Source: Achromobacter seleniivolatilans (GTDB taxonomy: Bacteria > Pseudomonadota > Gammaproteobacteria > Burkholderiales > Burkholderiaceae_B). Taken from it: a DNA stretch of 64,000 bases. Below are positions 17,796 through 26,753 of the stretch, piece after piece. The notes under the pieces are model-generated. The model made no database searches. It was not told where the DNA came from and worked only from the letters and a program-made list of their open reading frames with translations. A program made the translations under genes and the position numbers. Positions within the stretch are counted from its first letter, which is position 1. Each line of letters opens with the position of its first letter. The DNA is taken from NCBI RefSeq assembly GCF_030864005.1, contig NZ_CP132976.1, forward strand, positions 62,001-126,000, given 5' to 3'.

Positions 17796-18114
17796 TGCGA
17801 ACCTCGCGCTGAAGTGATTTATCTTTTTGGGTGCGTGACCTTGCGTAGCAGTGTATTGAGCAAGGAAAACCTATGTTCCGCGGTTCTTTTAACGAGTGTG
17901 AAGAACTAGTAAAAGCCGATGAATATAACTACACAATCAGCCCGCTTTGCCTGCTTCTGTCACGTCGCGCATTGATCTACCTGATTCGAATTTCTTCTAT
18001 GGGAGATGCGATTTTGAAAGGCGAAAGTATCGGGTTTGGAATCCAAAGTCCGACCATGCCTTTCAGAAATTGGCATGCTGCGGATTCACCTAATACGTTG
18101 GCGGAACCAACCCC
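17796..18114. other. Intergenic region, divergent promoters
   Basis: A 319-bp AT-richer stretch between the glycosyltransferase unit and the efflux operon. It should hold promoters for both. An open frame from 17873 with AAGGAAAACCT before its ATG could encode a short leader peptide, but its predicted sequence has no family resemblance and it overlaps the efflux gene in another frame. Confidence 0.5.
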
Positions 18115-19647
18115 ATGTGCGAATTCAAGCGATCGCAGTTTTTGCCTGAGCGCCGCCGAACCAGCGGGATGATCCCGCTGGCGGTTTTGATGCTTTCCGG
18201 GTGTGTGGCGGTGGGGCCTGACTATGTCCGGCCAGGCGTGAACAGCCATGCTGAATTCCTGAGCAGTGCAAGTCTGGACGTTGGGGCGCAAATCGACCCA
18301 AACGTGGGGCAGCAGCAGCGCTTGAATCCGGAGCGCGATGTGGGTGCGGATTGGTGGACGGAGTTCGGGTCCGCCGAACTGAATGAATTGGTCGAAGAAT
18401 CGCTGCGCAACAATCCAGACCTGGACGCCGCACAAGCGGCGCTGCGCAAAGCACAGGAAGAGGCCGCGTCGGCAGGCGGCGCTTTATTTCCTCGGATGGA
18501 CGTGCTGGTATCGCATAGCCGTCAGCAGAACGTTATTGCCGCAACCGGCAGGCCGGGCGTGTACAGCTTGGCAGGGGCATCGGTAGCCGTCGCCTATGAC
18601 ATGGACGTTTTCGGCGGGATACGGCGATCCGTCGAGGCCATGGATGCGCGGGCTGAAGGCCGCGGCTACGAACTCGAAGCGGCCTATTTGTCGCTTAGCG
18701 CCAATGTCGTTACGGCTGTCATCACGGAAGCGTCGTTGCGCGAGCAATTGCAGGCTATTCACGCGTTGATCGACACCCAGCGCGCCTATTTGCATGTGCT
18801 GGAAACCCGCCATGCGGCGGGTGATGTCTCCTTGGTTGAGGTCGCCTCGCAGCGAGCCATCGTTGCGCAAACGCAAGCAACTCTGCCGCCACGACAAAAG
18901 CGGCTTGCCCAGCAACGCCATCGGTTGGCGATCTATCTGGGGCGCTTCCCCACCGAATTCCAAGAATCCGAATCCAGCCTGATCAAATTGGCGCTGCCCA
19001 ATGAACTGCCTTTGGCAGTACCGTCGGCACTACTGAATCAACGCCCCGATATCCGCGCGGCGGAAGCCAACCTTAAGCGCGCCAATGCAGATATTGGCGT
19101 TGCCATCGCGGATTTGCTGCCGCGGCTGTCGCTGTCGGCGGGGTATGGCAGCCGCGCCAGTCAAATCGGCGATCTTTTTTCGACGGGTTCAATACTTTGG
19201 AATCTGCTTGGCAGTGCGGCCCAGAACGTCTTCGATGGTGGGCGGCTAACCCACCGGCGCCACGCCGCTGAAGCCGATTTTCAACAGGCTGCGGCGGTTT
19301 ATCGCAGCGTGGCGATGAATGCCTTTGGCCAGGTCGTCGACACGCTGACGGCGCTTGAATCGGACGCGGCGCTGCTCCAAGCGGAATACGCCGCCGAAGT
19401 CGCTACCGAGCAAAGCTTGCGTATCGCTCAAGGCCATTTCGACGCGGGTGCGGGCGATCAGGCGCTGATCCTGATCGCCCAGGCCAAGCTGCTTAACGCT
19501 CGCCTTGGCCGTATCAATGCCCAGGCCTTGCGCCTGAACAATACCGTCGCGTTGTATCAGGCTCTGGGCGGCGGGTGGTGGAACCGGAAAGCACCATTGG
19601 CTGACGCGCAGGGCGGTCCCGGGGCGGACGCCGCCCATTCGCAATAA
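18115..19647 (+). CDS. Outer-membrane efflux lipoprotein (NodT/OprM family)
   Basis: A 510-residue TolC-family channel. The start at 18115 is chosen because it gives a basic N-terminus (FKRSQFLPERRR) before the hydrophobic IPLAVLMLSGC lipobox; the internal Met at residue 19 would leave an uncharged signal. Family marks: VGPDYVRP after the acylated Cys, DWWTEFGSAELNELVEESLRNNPDL, the repeated QRPDIRAAEANLKRANADIGVA-type motif near residue 320 and the second half-repeat. It forms the outer-membrane exit duct for the adaptor and MFS pump encoded next. Confidence 0.92.
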   Translation: MCEFKRSQFLPERRRTSGMIPLAVLMLSGCVAVGPDYVRPGVNSHAEFLSSASLDVGAQIDPNVGQQQRLNPERDVGADWWTEFGSAELNELVEESLRNNPDLDAAQAALRKAQEEAASAGGALFPRMDVLVSHSRQQNVIAATGRPGVYSLAGASVAVAYDMDVFGGIRRSVEAMDARAEGRGYELEAAYLSLSANVVTAVITEASLREQLQAIHALIDTQRAYLHVLETRHAAGDVSLVEVASQRAIVAQTQATLPPRQKRLAQQRHRLAIYLGRFPTEFQESESSLIKLALPNELPLAVPSALLNQRPDIRAAEANLKRANADIGVAIADLLPRLSLSAGYGSRASQIGDLFSTGSILWNLLGSAAQNVFDGGRLTHRRHAAEADFQQAAAVYRSVAMNAFGQVVDTLTALESDAALLQAEYAAEVATEQSLRIAQGHFDAGAGDQALILIAQAKLLNARLGRINAQALRLNNTVALYQALGGGWWNRKAPLADAQGGPGADAAHSQ

Positions 19648-19666
19648 CGAGAAGAGAACGCAGATC

Positions 19667-20911
19667 ATGAGCAACGCAAGCAATGCGGGGAACACGCCGC
19701 CCGCTCCCGACCAGACGCCGACCCCTGCGCCGGCTACCCCCCAGACCGGCACTTCGGCCGCAGCCGGCCCTCCGCCCGGCTCTGTGCCCCCGCCTGCCGC
19801 GCCCCCTAAGCCTTGGATTGTCCGGTACGCGCCGTGGTTCACCATCGCGGCGGTTCTGGGGCTTGTCGCCTTCAGCATTACCAACTGGAATGTCTGGGTG
19901 GCCGGACGGCCGGTACAGTCCACTGAAAACGCCTACGTGAAGCAGGATGGAACCACTCTGAGCGCGCGTGTGCCAGGTTATGTGCGCAGCGTGCTCGTGC
20001 AGGACTTTCAACGTGTCAGCGCCGGCGATGTGATCGCCTTGATCGACGACGAAGAGTATTTGGTTGCCGTTGCGCAGGCTGACGCCGCACTGGCCCGGAC
20101 CCGTGCCACGCTTGCCAAACTCTCGGATGAAAAGGCGTTGAACCGCGCTCAGATCGCGCAAGCGCAGGCTGCCGTCGGCTCGGCTCGCGCCCGGCACGAT
20201 CAACACAGCCAGGACGCCAAGAGGCAGACGCATCTGGCAGGGCAGGGGTTTGCGTCGCAACAGAAGCTTGAGGGCGTCAGAGCGGATCGTGCAGCTGCCC
20301 AATCGACGTTGGCGGGCAGCATCGCGTCGCTGGATCATGCACGCCGGCAACTGGATGTGCTGGCGGCGAGCGAACCTGAACGTGTTGCCGATGTGAACAC
20401 GGCCGAAGCCAGATTGCGGACCGCGCAACTGCAACTGGGTCACACGCGCATCATTGCGCCCTTTGATGGGACCGTGAACGCACGCCGCGTCCAAGCGGGT
20501 AGTCTCGTCGGCGTAGGGACGCAGATCATCGCGATCGTGCCGTCGGAAACGCCTTACATCATTGCCAATTACAAGGAAACGCAATTGGCGCATGTCGAAG
20601 CGGACCAACCTGCCGAAATCAGGGTAGATGCCTTTCCGGGCGTGACCTTGAAAGGGCGCGTGGAGCGGATTGCCCCAGCCAGCGGCGCCGAGACAGCGCT
20701 GTTACCCAACGAAAACGCTTCTGGAAATTTCACGAAGGTGGTGCAGCGCATTGCGGTGCGTATTGCCTTGGACCCTACGCAAGAGCAAATCGTCGCACTG
20801 CGACCCGGCATGTCGGTGCAGGCGCGCATTCTGGTAAAGGGTGAGCCAGTAGCGCCCTACGCCGCTGCATCGGATAAGGCGGTAGCCAGCGCCGTAGACG
20901 CCGGGCACTGA
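19667..20911 (+). CDS. HlyD/EmrA-family membrane-fusion adaptor
   Basis: A 414-residue periplasmic adaptor. A Pro/Ala-rich cytosolic leader of about 50 residues is followed by one membrane helix (FTIAAVLGLVAFSITNWNVW). Then STENAYVKQDGTTLSARVPGYV and VQDFQRVSAGDVIALIDD form the first lipoyl half, residues 130-245 a coiled-coil hairpin, and LGHTRIIAPFDGTVNARRV the second half, with a beta-barrel domain after it. The arrangement matches EmrA, which links an MFS pump to an outer-membrane channel. It starts 19 bp after the channel gene and ends 2 bp before the pump gene. Confidence 0.9.
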   Translation: MSNASNAGNTPPAPDQTPTPAPATPQTGTSAAAGPPPGSVPPPAAPPKPWIVRYAPWFTIAAVLGLVAFSITNWNVWVAGRPVQSTENAYVKQDGTTLSARVPGYVRSVLVQDFQRVSAGDVIALIDDEEYLVAVAQADAALARTRATLAKLSDEKALNRAQIAQAQAAVGSARARHDQHSQDAKRQTHLAGQGFASQQKLEGVRADRAAAQSTLAGSIASLDHARRQLDVLAASEPERVADVNTAEARLRTAQLQLGHTRIIAPFDGTVNARRVQAGSLVGVGTQIIAIVPSETPYIIANYKETQLAHVEADQPAEIRVDAFPGVTLKGRVERIAPASGAETALLPNENASGNFTKVVQRIAVRIALDPTQEQIVALRPGMSVQARILVKGEPVAPYAAASDKAVASAVDAGH

Positions 20912-20913
20912 CG

Positions 20914-22524
20914 GTGATCAGCATCAGCAGCCAGACCTCGCCGAGATCCCGCGCATTCTTCTGGTTCTCGCGGCTGTTCGCGGGCGCGTCGGCGCCACGC
21001 CCGCTTTTGGCCGTGATCGGGATTTTCATCGGCGCGTTCATGACGAGCTTGCATACGCGGATGATCTCGGTGGGGCAGAGGGACCTTGGCGGCGTGTTTG
21101 GCCTATCCATTGATGAGATGGCGTGGCTGATCACCGTGCTGAACGCATCGCAATTGCTGATCGCTCCTGCCGTGCCTTGGTTTGCGACGGTCTTCGGGAT
21201 GGTTCGTGTCGTTGGTATTGCCGGTGTCCTGCTTTTGCTTGCGTGTATTGCTACGCCATATGCGACATCAATCGAAGTGATCTTCGCACTGCATATCGCC
21301 CAGGGAATACTGTTGGGCATTTTCCTGTCAGTCACCCTGTTGATCGTGTTCAAAAGTCTGCGGCCCGCGCTCTGGATTGCGGTGATGGCCTTCTACGGTC
21401 TCAGGATTGTGGTCGGAGTGAACGTTGGCGTTCCGATGGCAGGCGTGTTCGCTGATGGGCTGGGCTGGCAGTGGATCTATTGGACGACAGGGCTCTTATC
21501 GATGTGCATGGTGTGGATGATCTGGAAGGCATTGCCTGGCCAGATCACGGACAAGGCGATGCTGAAGCGGACGGATTGGCCCGGCATCATCATGTTCTGC
21601 GGGGGCTTGACGTTGCTATACGCGGGCATCGATCAGGGCGAAAGGCTGGATTGGCTAGGCTCCGGCGTCGTCGTGTCCTGTCTGGTCGGCGGGGCGGCGC
21701 TTGCCCTCATCGCGCTTGTCCGCGCGGAATTCACGCCTGCGGCTTTCCCAAGCCGCGCAGGGATTTCGAATCGCAATATCTTGTTGGGCTTCGTACTTGC
21801 GGGTCTCTATGGGATGCTGATTTCCGCCAATGCCGCACTCGTGTCCACGTTCCTGTCCGTGATGGGAGGGCTCAAAGCCATTCAGATGGGCTGGGTGCTG
21901 CTGTTTGCGGTTGCAGGCAATATCGCGGCCATTCCGATTGTCATCTGGCTTGGGCGCAGGGTTGATGCGCGCGTCAATCTGGCATTGGGCTTGACGCTTT
22001 TTGCCATTGCTGCGGTGATGGGAACCACGCTGACCAATGAATGGCGCGCCCATGAATTTACGCTGCTGCTAGTGGTAATGGGCGTGGCGCACAGTTTCGT
22101 TTTTGTAGGGCTGATGGCGGTCATTGTCAGTAATGTTGTGCCGCAAAACATCTTATCGATGCTGTCGTTCATCCCTGTCATTCGCATCATTCTGCCCACT
22201 ATCAGCGCCGCCGCGCTGTCAGCGTGGCTGCGGAACCAGGGGGCACACTATCGCGCCGTGTTGGGCGAGAGCTTGCCGGCAGGGGATACGCGAGTTGCCG
22301 GTCAGATTACCGCGCTTCAAGAGCGCTATGCCGGCATGGGTGCCGGGGACCCCGTCTTTCAGGCCAAGGCAGGGGTCGGCAAGCTGATTGCACGCGAGGC
22401 AAATGTGCTGGCGTTCATGGATGGCTTCCACCTGGTGCTTGCCGTCTGTCTTGTCGCGCTTTTCGTGAGCTTGCTGGTACGCGCCGCACCGTGGAATCCG
22501 GTATCGCCGCCGTTAAAGAAATAA
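20914..22524 (+). CDS. DHA2-type MFS efflux pump (EmrB-like)
   Basis: A 536-residue, about 14-helix transporter with a GTG start 2 bp after the adaptor stop. Recognisable points are the first helix (LLAVIGIFIGAFMTSLHTRM), LSIDEMAWLITVLNASQLL, the motif C-like GVPMAGVFADGLGWQWIYW, and a long periplasmic loop near the C-terminus (residues 440-500). EmrB-type pumps expel hydrophobic drugs or aromatic acids with proton influx. With the preceding two genes it makes a complete tripartite pump. No local regulator is present, apart from possible control in the 17.8-18.1 kb region. Confidence 0.9.
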   Translation: MISISSQTSPRSRAFFWFSRLFAGASAPRPLLAVIGIFIGAFMTSLHTRMISVGQRDLGGVFGLSIDEMAWLITVLNASQLLIAPAVPWFATVFGMVRVVGIAGVLLLLACIATPYATSIEVIFALHIAQGILLGIFLSVTLLIVFKSLRPALWIAVMAFYGLRIVVGVNVGVPMAGVFADGLGWQWIYWTTGLLSMCMVWMIWKALPGQITDKAMLKRTDWPGIIMFCGGLTLLYAGIDQGERLDWLGSGVVVSCLVGGAALALIALVRAEFTPAAFPSRAGISNRNILLGFVLAGLYGMLISANAALVSTFLSVMGGLKAIQMGWVLLFAVAGNIAAIPIVIWLGRRVDARVNLALGLTLFAIAAVMGTTLTNEWRAHEFTLLLVVMGVAHSFVFVGLMAVIVSNVVPQNILSMLSFIPVIRIILPTISAAALSAWLRNQGAHYRAVLGESLPAGDTRVAGQITALQERYAGMGAGDPVFQAKAGVGKLIAREANVLAFMDGFHLVLAVCLVALFVSLLVRAAPWNPVSPPLKK

Positions 22525-22627
22525 GGATGCCAACGCATACCCGCCGGCCGCAAGCCATGGCGGCCCTCCTGTTTATTGAGTAGCATCGGTGCAGGTATTG
22601 CCGCTGGTTCACTCTCAGGATATTTCG

Positions 22628-24109
22628 ATGGCTCCCTCTGACGCGCGCCAACACGAGCTTTCACAAAGCTATCTGTTTCATCGACCTCGGTCCTGCCATT
22701 GCGGCAGCGTAGCGTGCAAGCTCGTCTACCAGCGCGTCATGGCAGATATGTCGCGCCGCATGTTTCTTGGCGGAGTCGCGGCAACGCTGATTCCGTTTGT
22801 TTCGCTGCGTGCCGCTGACGATGTGACGCGCCAGCCAGCAACGCCCGCCCAGCCGCGTCTGTTGACGAATTTGCGCCTGTTCGACGGTACCGGAAAACCT
22901 GTGCGCGAGGGCGTGCAGGTATTGATTCAAGGCAACGTGATCTCCGCTTTGCCCGCGGCAGGGGAAAGCGTCGAAGGCGCGCAAGTCATTGATTGTCAGG
23001 GAAAAGTGGTGATGCCCGGGCTGATAGACGTGCACTGGCATTCCATGTTGGCGGCCATTTCGCAGGTCACCGCCATGACGGCCGATATCGGCTATCTGTA
23101 CATCGCCGCCGCGCAAGAGGCCGAGCGCACGCTATTGCGGGGTTTTACTTCCATACGCGATGCGGGCGGCCCGGCGTTTGCGCTTAAACGCGCCATTGAT
23201 GAAGGCATGGTGCCGGGGCCACGCATTTATCCCAGCGGGGCCATGATTTCCCAGACAGCGGGCCACGGGGATTTTCGCTTGCGCAGCGAGGTGCCGCGCG
23301 CCGCCAATGGGCCGTTGAGCCTGGTGGAGAGCGCAGGCGTGGCGATGATCGCTGACGGCAGCGCGGAAGTGTTGCGCCGGGTGCGCGAGCAACTGATGTT
23401 GGGCGCTACTCAAGTCAAGGTGATAGCAGGCGGCGGCGTCGCGTCGCTTTACGACCCCCTGGATAGCACACAATTCTCGGAGGTAGAGCTGCGAACGGCG
23501 GTCGAGGCGGCGGACGACTGGAATACCTATGTGATGGCGCACGTCTATACGCCTAAGGGCATCCAGCGCACGATCAAGGCGGGGGTGCAATGTATTGAGC
23601 ACGGCCAGTTGGCGGACGAGGCCAGCGTACGCATGATGCGCGACGAAGGCGTGTGGTGGAGCCTTCAGCCATTTTTGCAGGACGAGGACAGCAATGCCTA
23701 TCCGGACGCGGCACGGCAAGCGAGCCAGCGGCAAGTCGCGGAAGGCACGGTGAAGGCCTATGAAATGGCACAGAAATATGGGATCAAGACCGGCTGGGGC
23801 ACAGACATTCTGTTCAATGCAAAAAACACGCCTACGCAAGGCAGGCAGTTGGCCAAGATGGTGCGCTTCTATGACGCGCTGACGGCGCTGGCTCAAGCCA
23901 CAGGCGTGAACGGCGAATTGCTGGCTTTGTCGGGTGAGCGGAATCCTTATCCTCGCGCCCTGGGCCGCATCGTGCCGGGCGCCTATGCCGACTTGCTGGT
24001 GGCAGATGGTGATCCCGCCCGGAATCTGGATTTTCTAGGCGACCCCGGTAAAAACCTGCGCCTGATCATGAAGGACGGCAAGGTATATAAAAACACGCTG
24101 ACAGCTTGA
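22628..24109 (+). CDS. Tat-exported metal-dependent amidohydrolase
   Basis: A 493-residue amidohydrolase. Metal-site motifs are GLIDVHWHSM (HxH), the carbamylated-Lys candidate in ATQVKVIAGGG, AHVYTPKG, CIEHGQ and GWGTDIL (Asp). The pattern matches imidazolonepropionase/prolidase-like Xaa-Pro or N-acyl amino-acid hydrolases. The N-terminus is unusual: about 37 residues with Cys and His (RPRSCHCGSVACK) precede a twin-arginine signal SRRMFLGGVAATLIPFV. The start could be the ATG at 22628 or the one at 22739 just before the Tat signal; the first is used because its extra part reads as coding. It begins 103 bp after the efflux pump and may be separately transcribed. Confidence 0.83.
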   Translation: MAPSDARQHELSQSYLFHRPRSCHCGSVACKLVYQRVMADMSRRMFLGGVAATLIPFVSLRAADDVTRQPATPAQPRLLTNLRLFDGTGKPVREGVQVLIQGNVISALPAAGESVEGAQVIDCQGKVVMPGLIDVHWHSMLAAISQVTAMTADIGYLYIAAAQEAERTLLRGFTSIRDAGGPAFALKRAIDEGMVPGPRIYPSGAMISQTAGHGDFRLRSEVPRAANGPLSLVESAGVAMIADGSAEVLRRVREQLMLGATQVKVIAGGGVASLYDPLDSTQFSEVELRTAVEAADDWNTYVMAHVYTPKGIQRTIKAGVQCIEHGQLADEASVRMMRDEGVWWSLQPFLQDEDSNAYPDAARQASQRQVAEGTVKAYEMAQKYGIKTGWGTDILFNAKNTPTQGRQLAKMVRFYDALTALAQATGVNGELLALSGERNPYPRALGRIVPGAYADLLVADGDPARNLDFLGDPGKNLRLIMKDGKVYKNTLTA

Positions 24110-24581
24110 CGGGTTTTTGTGCCGCCGGTCTGCATGCAGATGACTGGTGCGCATAAACGCGGGTCTATTAAACGGTCGTTTAATATTGCGGAATATATTG
24201 ACACTGTTAATGTGTTAGATACTTTCTGTCTGGTTTGTTTTCTTTTATTATCCTTCGCCCTGCATAGGCATTACTACACTGCGGCCTCCTTGTAGAAACG
24301 CGAATCCGCAATGCTGAATAGGGCGGTTGTAGTAGTAGTGGCCACATTGCTCGCGGTCTGGCCGTCACAAAAAATAATGGAAGAATTAATCTGCGTGACG
24401 GTGCCATCTCCCACAAAAATTATTGTGCTGATGAGAAAAGACGTGTTTTTGCAATGGAATGCGCCACCCAAGTCAGGGTGCGAGAACGACGACGGCATAG
24501 GCATGAGCCGTGTGCGCGCCGTGACAGGAATTCGCGGCTGATAACCGGGCAGGCGCGCAGGGCCGGCCGCCGGTATGCGTG
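24110..24581. other. Intergenic region with lower GC, no gene assigned
   Basis: This 472-bp stretch between two convergent genes has AT-rich parts (around 24180-24260 and 24360-24450) unlike its surroundings. Open frames of 76 residues on the plus strand (24311) and 103 on the minus strand exist, but neither has a supported start or a family match. It could be a decayed gene or a small insertion scar. Confidence 0.4.
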
Positions 24582-25727
24582 TCACGGAGCGCTGGTTCCC
24601 GCGATGGCATGCGCAATCTGGGGAAGATTGTGTTCTGTGATCAAGGAAATACCCAGCCGGCCGGATGGCGACACGATGCGGCGAGCCTGCACAGGCGATG
24701 ATTCCGATGTCAGCGGGGCCGCATTCAAGGCCGTTTCAATAGAGGGATGCAAGGCCGGGTCGTAGCTGAAGAACCCGCGCTGCTGCGTCAGGTACGACCA
24801 GTCCCAGGCGGGCGACAAGCGGCACAAGGTCTTGTGCAGCGCCGCCCGAATCTGGCTGACACGATCCCGCATGCCCAACAGTTCGTCCTGCCACAGCTTG
24901 CGCAGGCCCGGCTGGTTCAAAATGCGCGCGACGACTCCAACGGAACCCGGCACGGCGTTCGCCCGTGTCCAGGCTTGCATGGTGGATTGCAGTGTTTGCG
25001 CCAAGTCCAGCGACGGGCAGTAGGCGTTCAGGCTGCCGCAGCGCGCGTCCGACAGCTGGAATATTTTTGAGCACGACTGCGCTACCAGCGTGAACACATT
25101 GCGGCTGGCCATCGCTGCCACGCCGTAGTTGTCGTCCTGCACCGTTTCACCTAGCCCTTGGTAGGCCATGTCGATGAAGGGGGTATGCCCCAGCGCTTTG
25201 ATCACATCGGCAATAACATCCCACTGTTGGCGATTCAGGTCGCTGCCGGTGGGGTTGTGGCAACTGGCTTGCAGCACGATGATGGCGGGCGCAGGCAGGC
25301 GGCATAGAAAGCCCACCAGGCTACCGACATCCAGCTTGCGGTCTTGCGCATTGAAATAGGGATAGTGCCCAACGGCAAAACCCGCCTGCTCGAAAATCCG
25401 CTGGTAATTCCCCCAGCTTGGAGTCGGCAGGTAGACGCGGCGCGCGGGTGACACGCCCGCCAGCAGTTGAGCGCCCAGCGTCAGGGCATGCGTGCCGCTG
25501 GCGGCTGGATGAGTCAGAAACCGCCGCGGGTCCTGGCCGTCCCGGCTGTCGCCGAACACCAGGCCGCCCACGGCGTGCGCAAACATACCGGCATCGGCAG
25601 CGGCTTGAGCCGACCCGCCCACGCGTAGCGCGGCGCGAGCCTGGCGCACGCTCTCGAACTGGGGGATGTTGCCCTGCGCGTCCAGATACAGGGCCGGAAG
25701 TTCGGCGTCCAAAAGCGTGCGTTCCAT
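24582..25727 (-). CDS. Aspartate/aromatic amino-acid aminotransferase family protein
   Basis: A 381-residue class I PLP aminotransferase of the AspC/TyrB type. It keeps SGTHALTLGAQLL (cofactor phosphate loop), CHNPTGSDL (Asn contact), PFIDMAYQGLGE (Asp and Tyr), the Lys in AQSCSKIFQLSDARCGSLN (usual form SFSKNFGLYRERVG) and the carboxylate-binding Arg in SPSGRLGIS. It is more divergent than housekeeping copies. The gene starts 10 bp after cyoD in the same direction, so it is probably cotranscribed with the ubiquinol oxidase, where cyoE is usually found. The amino-acid substrate is unknown. Confidence 0.83.
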   Translation of the reverse strand: MERTLLDAELPALYLDAQGNIPQFESVRQARAALRVGGSAQAAADAGMFAHAVGGLVFGDSRDGQDPRRFLTHPAASGTHALTLGAQLLAGVSPARRVYLPTPSWGNYQRIFEQAGFAVGHYPYFNAQDRKLDVGSLVGFLCRLPAPAIIVLQASCHNPTGSDLNRQQWDVIADVIKALGHTPFIDMAYQGLGETVQDDNYGVAAMASRNVFTLVAQSCSKIFQLSDARCGSLNAYCPSLDLAQTLQSTMQAWTRANAVPGSVGVVARILNQPGLRKLWQDELLGMRDRVSQIRAALHKTLCRLSPAWDWSYLTQQRGFFSYDPALHPSIETALNAAPLTSESSPVQARRIVSPSGRLGISLITEHNLPQIAHAIAGTSAP

Positions 25728-25737
25728 GTGGCGGTCC

Positions 25738-26136
25738 TTACGGGCGAATCTTGGCCTGATCCACGGACATCTGCATGGGCATCATGTTTTCATTGGCGTT
25801 GTGCATGACCCATAGCGAACCCGCCACCAGAATCGCAATCAGCAGCGCCGTGCAAATAAAGACGCCCGTGTTTTCGCGTTGCTTGCTGGATGCGCCCAAA
25901 TGCAGGAAATACACCAGTTGCACCAGCAGTTGCACGACGCACAGAACGGCCAGCGTGGCCAGCCTGGCCTCGCGCGGCACCAGGTCCGTCATAACGGCGC
26001 CGAACGACGCCAGAGTCAGAACGAGCGACAGCAGGAAACCGACAAAGTAACTTTTCAGGCTGCCGTGCGAGTTGTCGTGACCGGCGTTGTCGCCATGATC
26101 GTGCGCGCCGGGCGTGGGATGGGTGATCGTGCTCAT
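25738..26136 (-). CDS. cyoD: Cytochrome o ubiquinol oxidase subunit IV
   Basis: A 132-residue protein with a His-rich leader (HPTPGAHDHGDNAGHDNSHG) and three membrane helices: YFVGFLLSLVLTLASFGAVM, LATLAVLCVVQLLVQLVYFLHL and GVFICTALLIAILVAGSLWVM. The pattern YFLHL and the hydrophobic third helix match CyoD, which helps assemble the copper-haem site of subunit I. The start codon overlaps the cyoC stop as ATGA. Confidence 0.93.
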   Translation of the reverse strand: MSTITHPTPGAHDHGDNAGHDNSHGSLKSYFVGFLLSLVLTLASFGAVMTDLVPREARLATLAVLCVVQLLVQLVYFLHLGASSKQRENTGVFICTALLIAILVAGSLWVMHNANENMMPMQMSVDQAKIRP

Positions 26137-26750
26137 ACGAACTCGCGCAGGTAGACAAAGGTAAAGACGCAGATCCAGACCAGGTCCAGAAAGTGCCAGA
26201 ACATCGACAGGCAGGACAGACGGCGCCGAACGATGCCATCCAGGCCGTAGTGGTGCACTTGGTGCATCAGAACCAGAATCCAGATCAGACCGAACGACAC
26301 GTGCAGGCCGTGCGTGCCGACCAGCGTGAAGTAGGCCGACAGATAGGCGCTGGTGCTCGGGCTTGCGCCTTCGGCAAGCAGTACCGAAAACTCGTACAGC
26401 TCCATGGCGATGAAGCCCGCGCCGATCAGGAACGTGATGCCCAGCCAGGTAATGACCTGCTGCTTGCGGCCGGCCTGCATGCCCAGCATGGCCACGCCGA
26501 AAGTGAAGCTGCTGATCAGCAGCAACATCGTTTCGCCCAGCACAAAGGGCAGGTGGAACAGTTCTGCGCCGGTATGCCCGCCCGCCGTGCTATTGCCCAG
26601 CACCGCAAAGGTGGCGAACAGCACGGCAAAGATCAGGCAGTCGCTCATCAGATAGATCCAGAACCCCATCGTGGTCTTGGCTCCGTCGTCGTGATGCTCG
26701 TCGTGCGCGTCATGGGCGCCGGGGGCGCCGCTCAGAGTCAGATGGCTCAT
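26133..26750 (-). CDS. cyoC: Cytochrome o ubiquinol oxidase subunit III
   Basis: A 205-residue haem-copper oxidase subunit III with five membrane helices. Family marks are GFWIYLMSDCLIFAVLFATF, ELFHLPFVLGETMLLLISSF, the FTLVGTHGLHVSFGLIW helix and the terminal FWHFLDLVWICVFTFVYL. The leader before the first helix is unusually rich in His and Asp (PGAHDAHDEHHDDG). It starts 3 bp after the cyoB stop. Confidence 0.95.
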   Translation of the reverse strand: MSHLTLSGAPGAHDAHDEHHDDGAKTTMGFWIYLMSDCLIFAVLFATFAVLGNSTAGGHTGAELFHLPFVLGETMLLLISSFTFGVAMLGMQAGRKQQVITWLGITFLIGAGFIAMELYEFSVLLAEGASPSTSAYLSAYFTLVGTHGLHVSFGLIWILVLMHQVHHYGLDGIVRRRLSCLSMFWHFLDLVWICVFTFVYLREFV

Positions 26751-26753
26751 GAT

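Noticed and set aside
17873..18172. Open frame of 99 codons with a good Shine-Dalgarno before the efflux operon
   Set aside because: The predicted protein has no domain or signal, its base use is unlike coding neighbours and its end overlaps the efflux lipoprotein gene in another frame. It is mentioned only as a possible leader.
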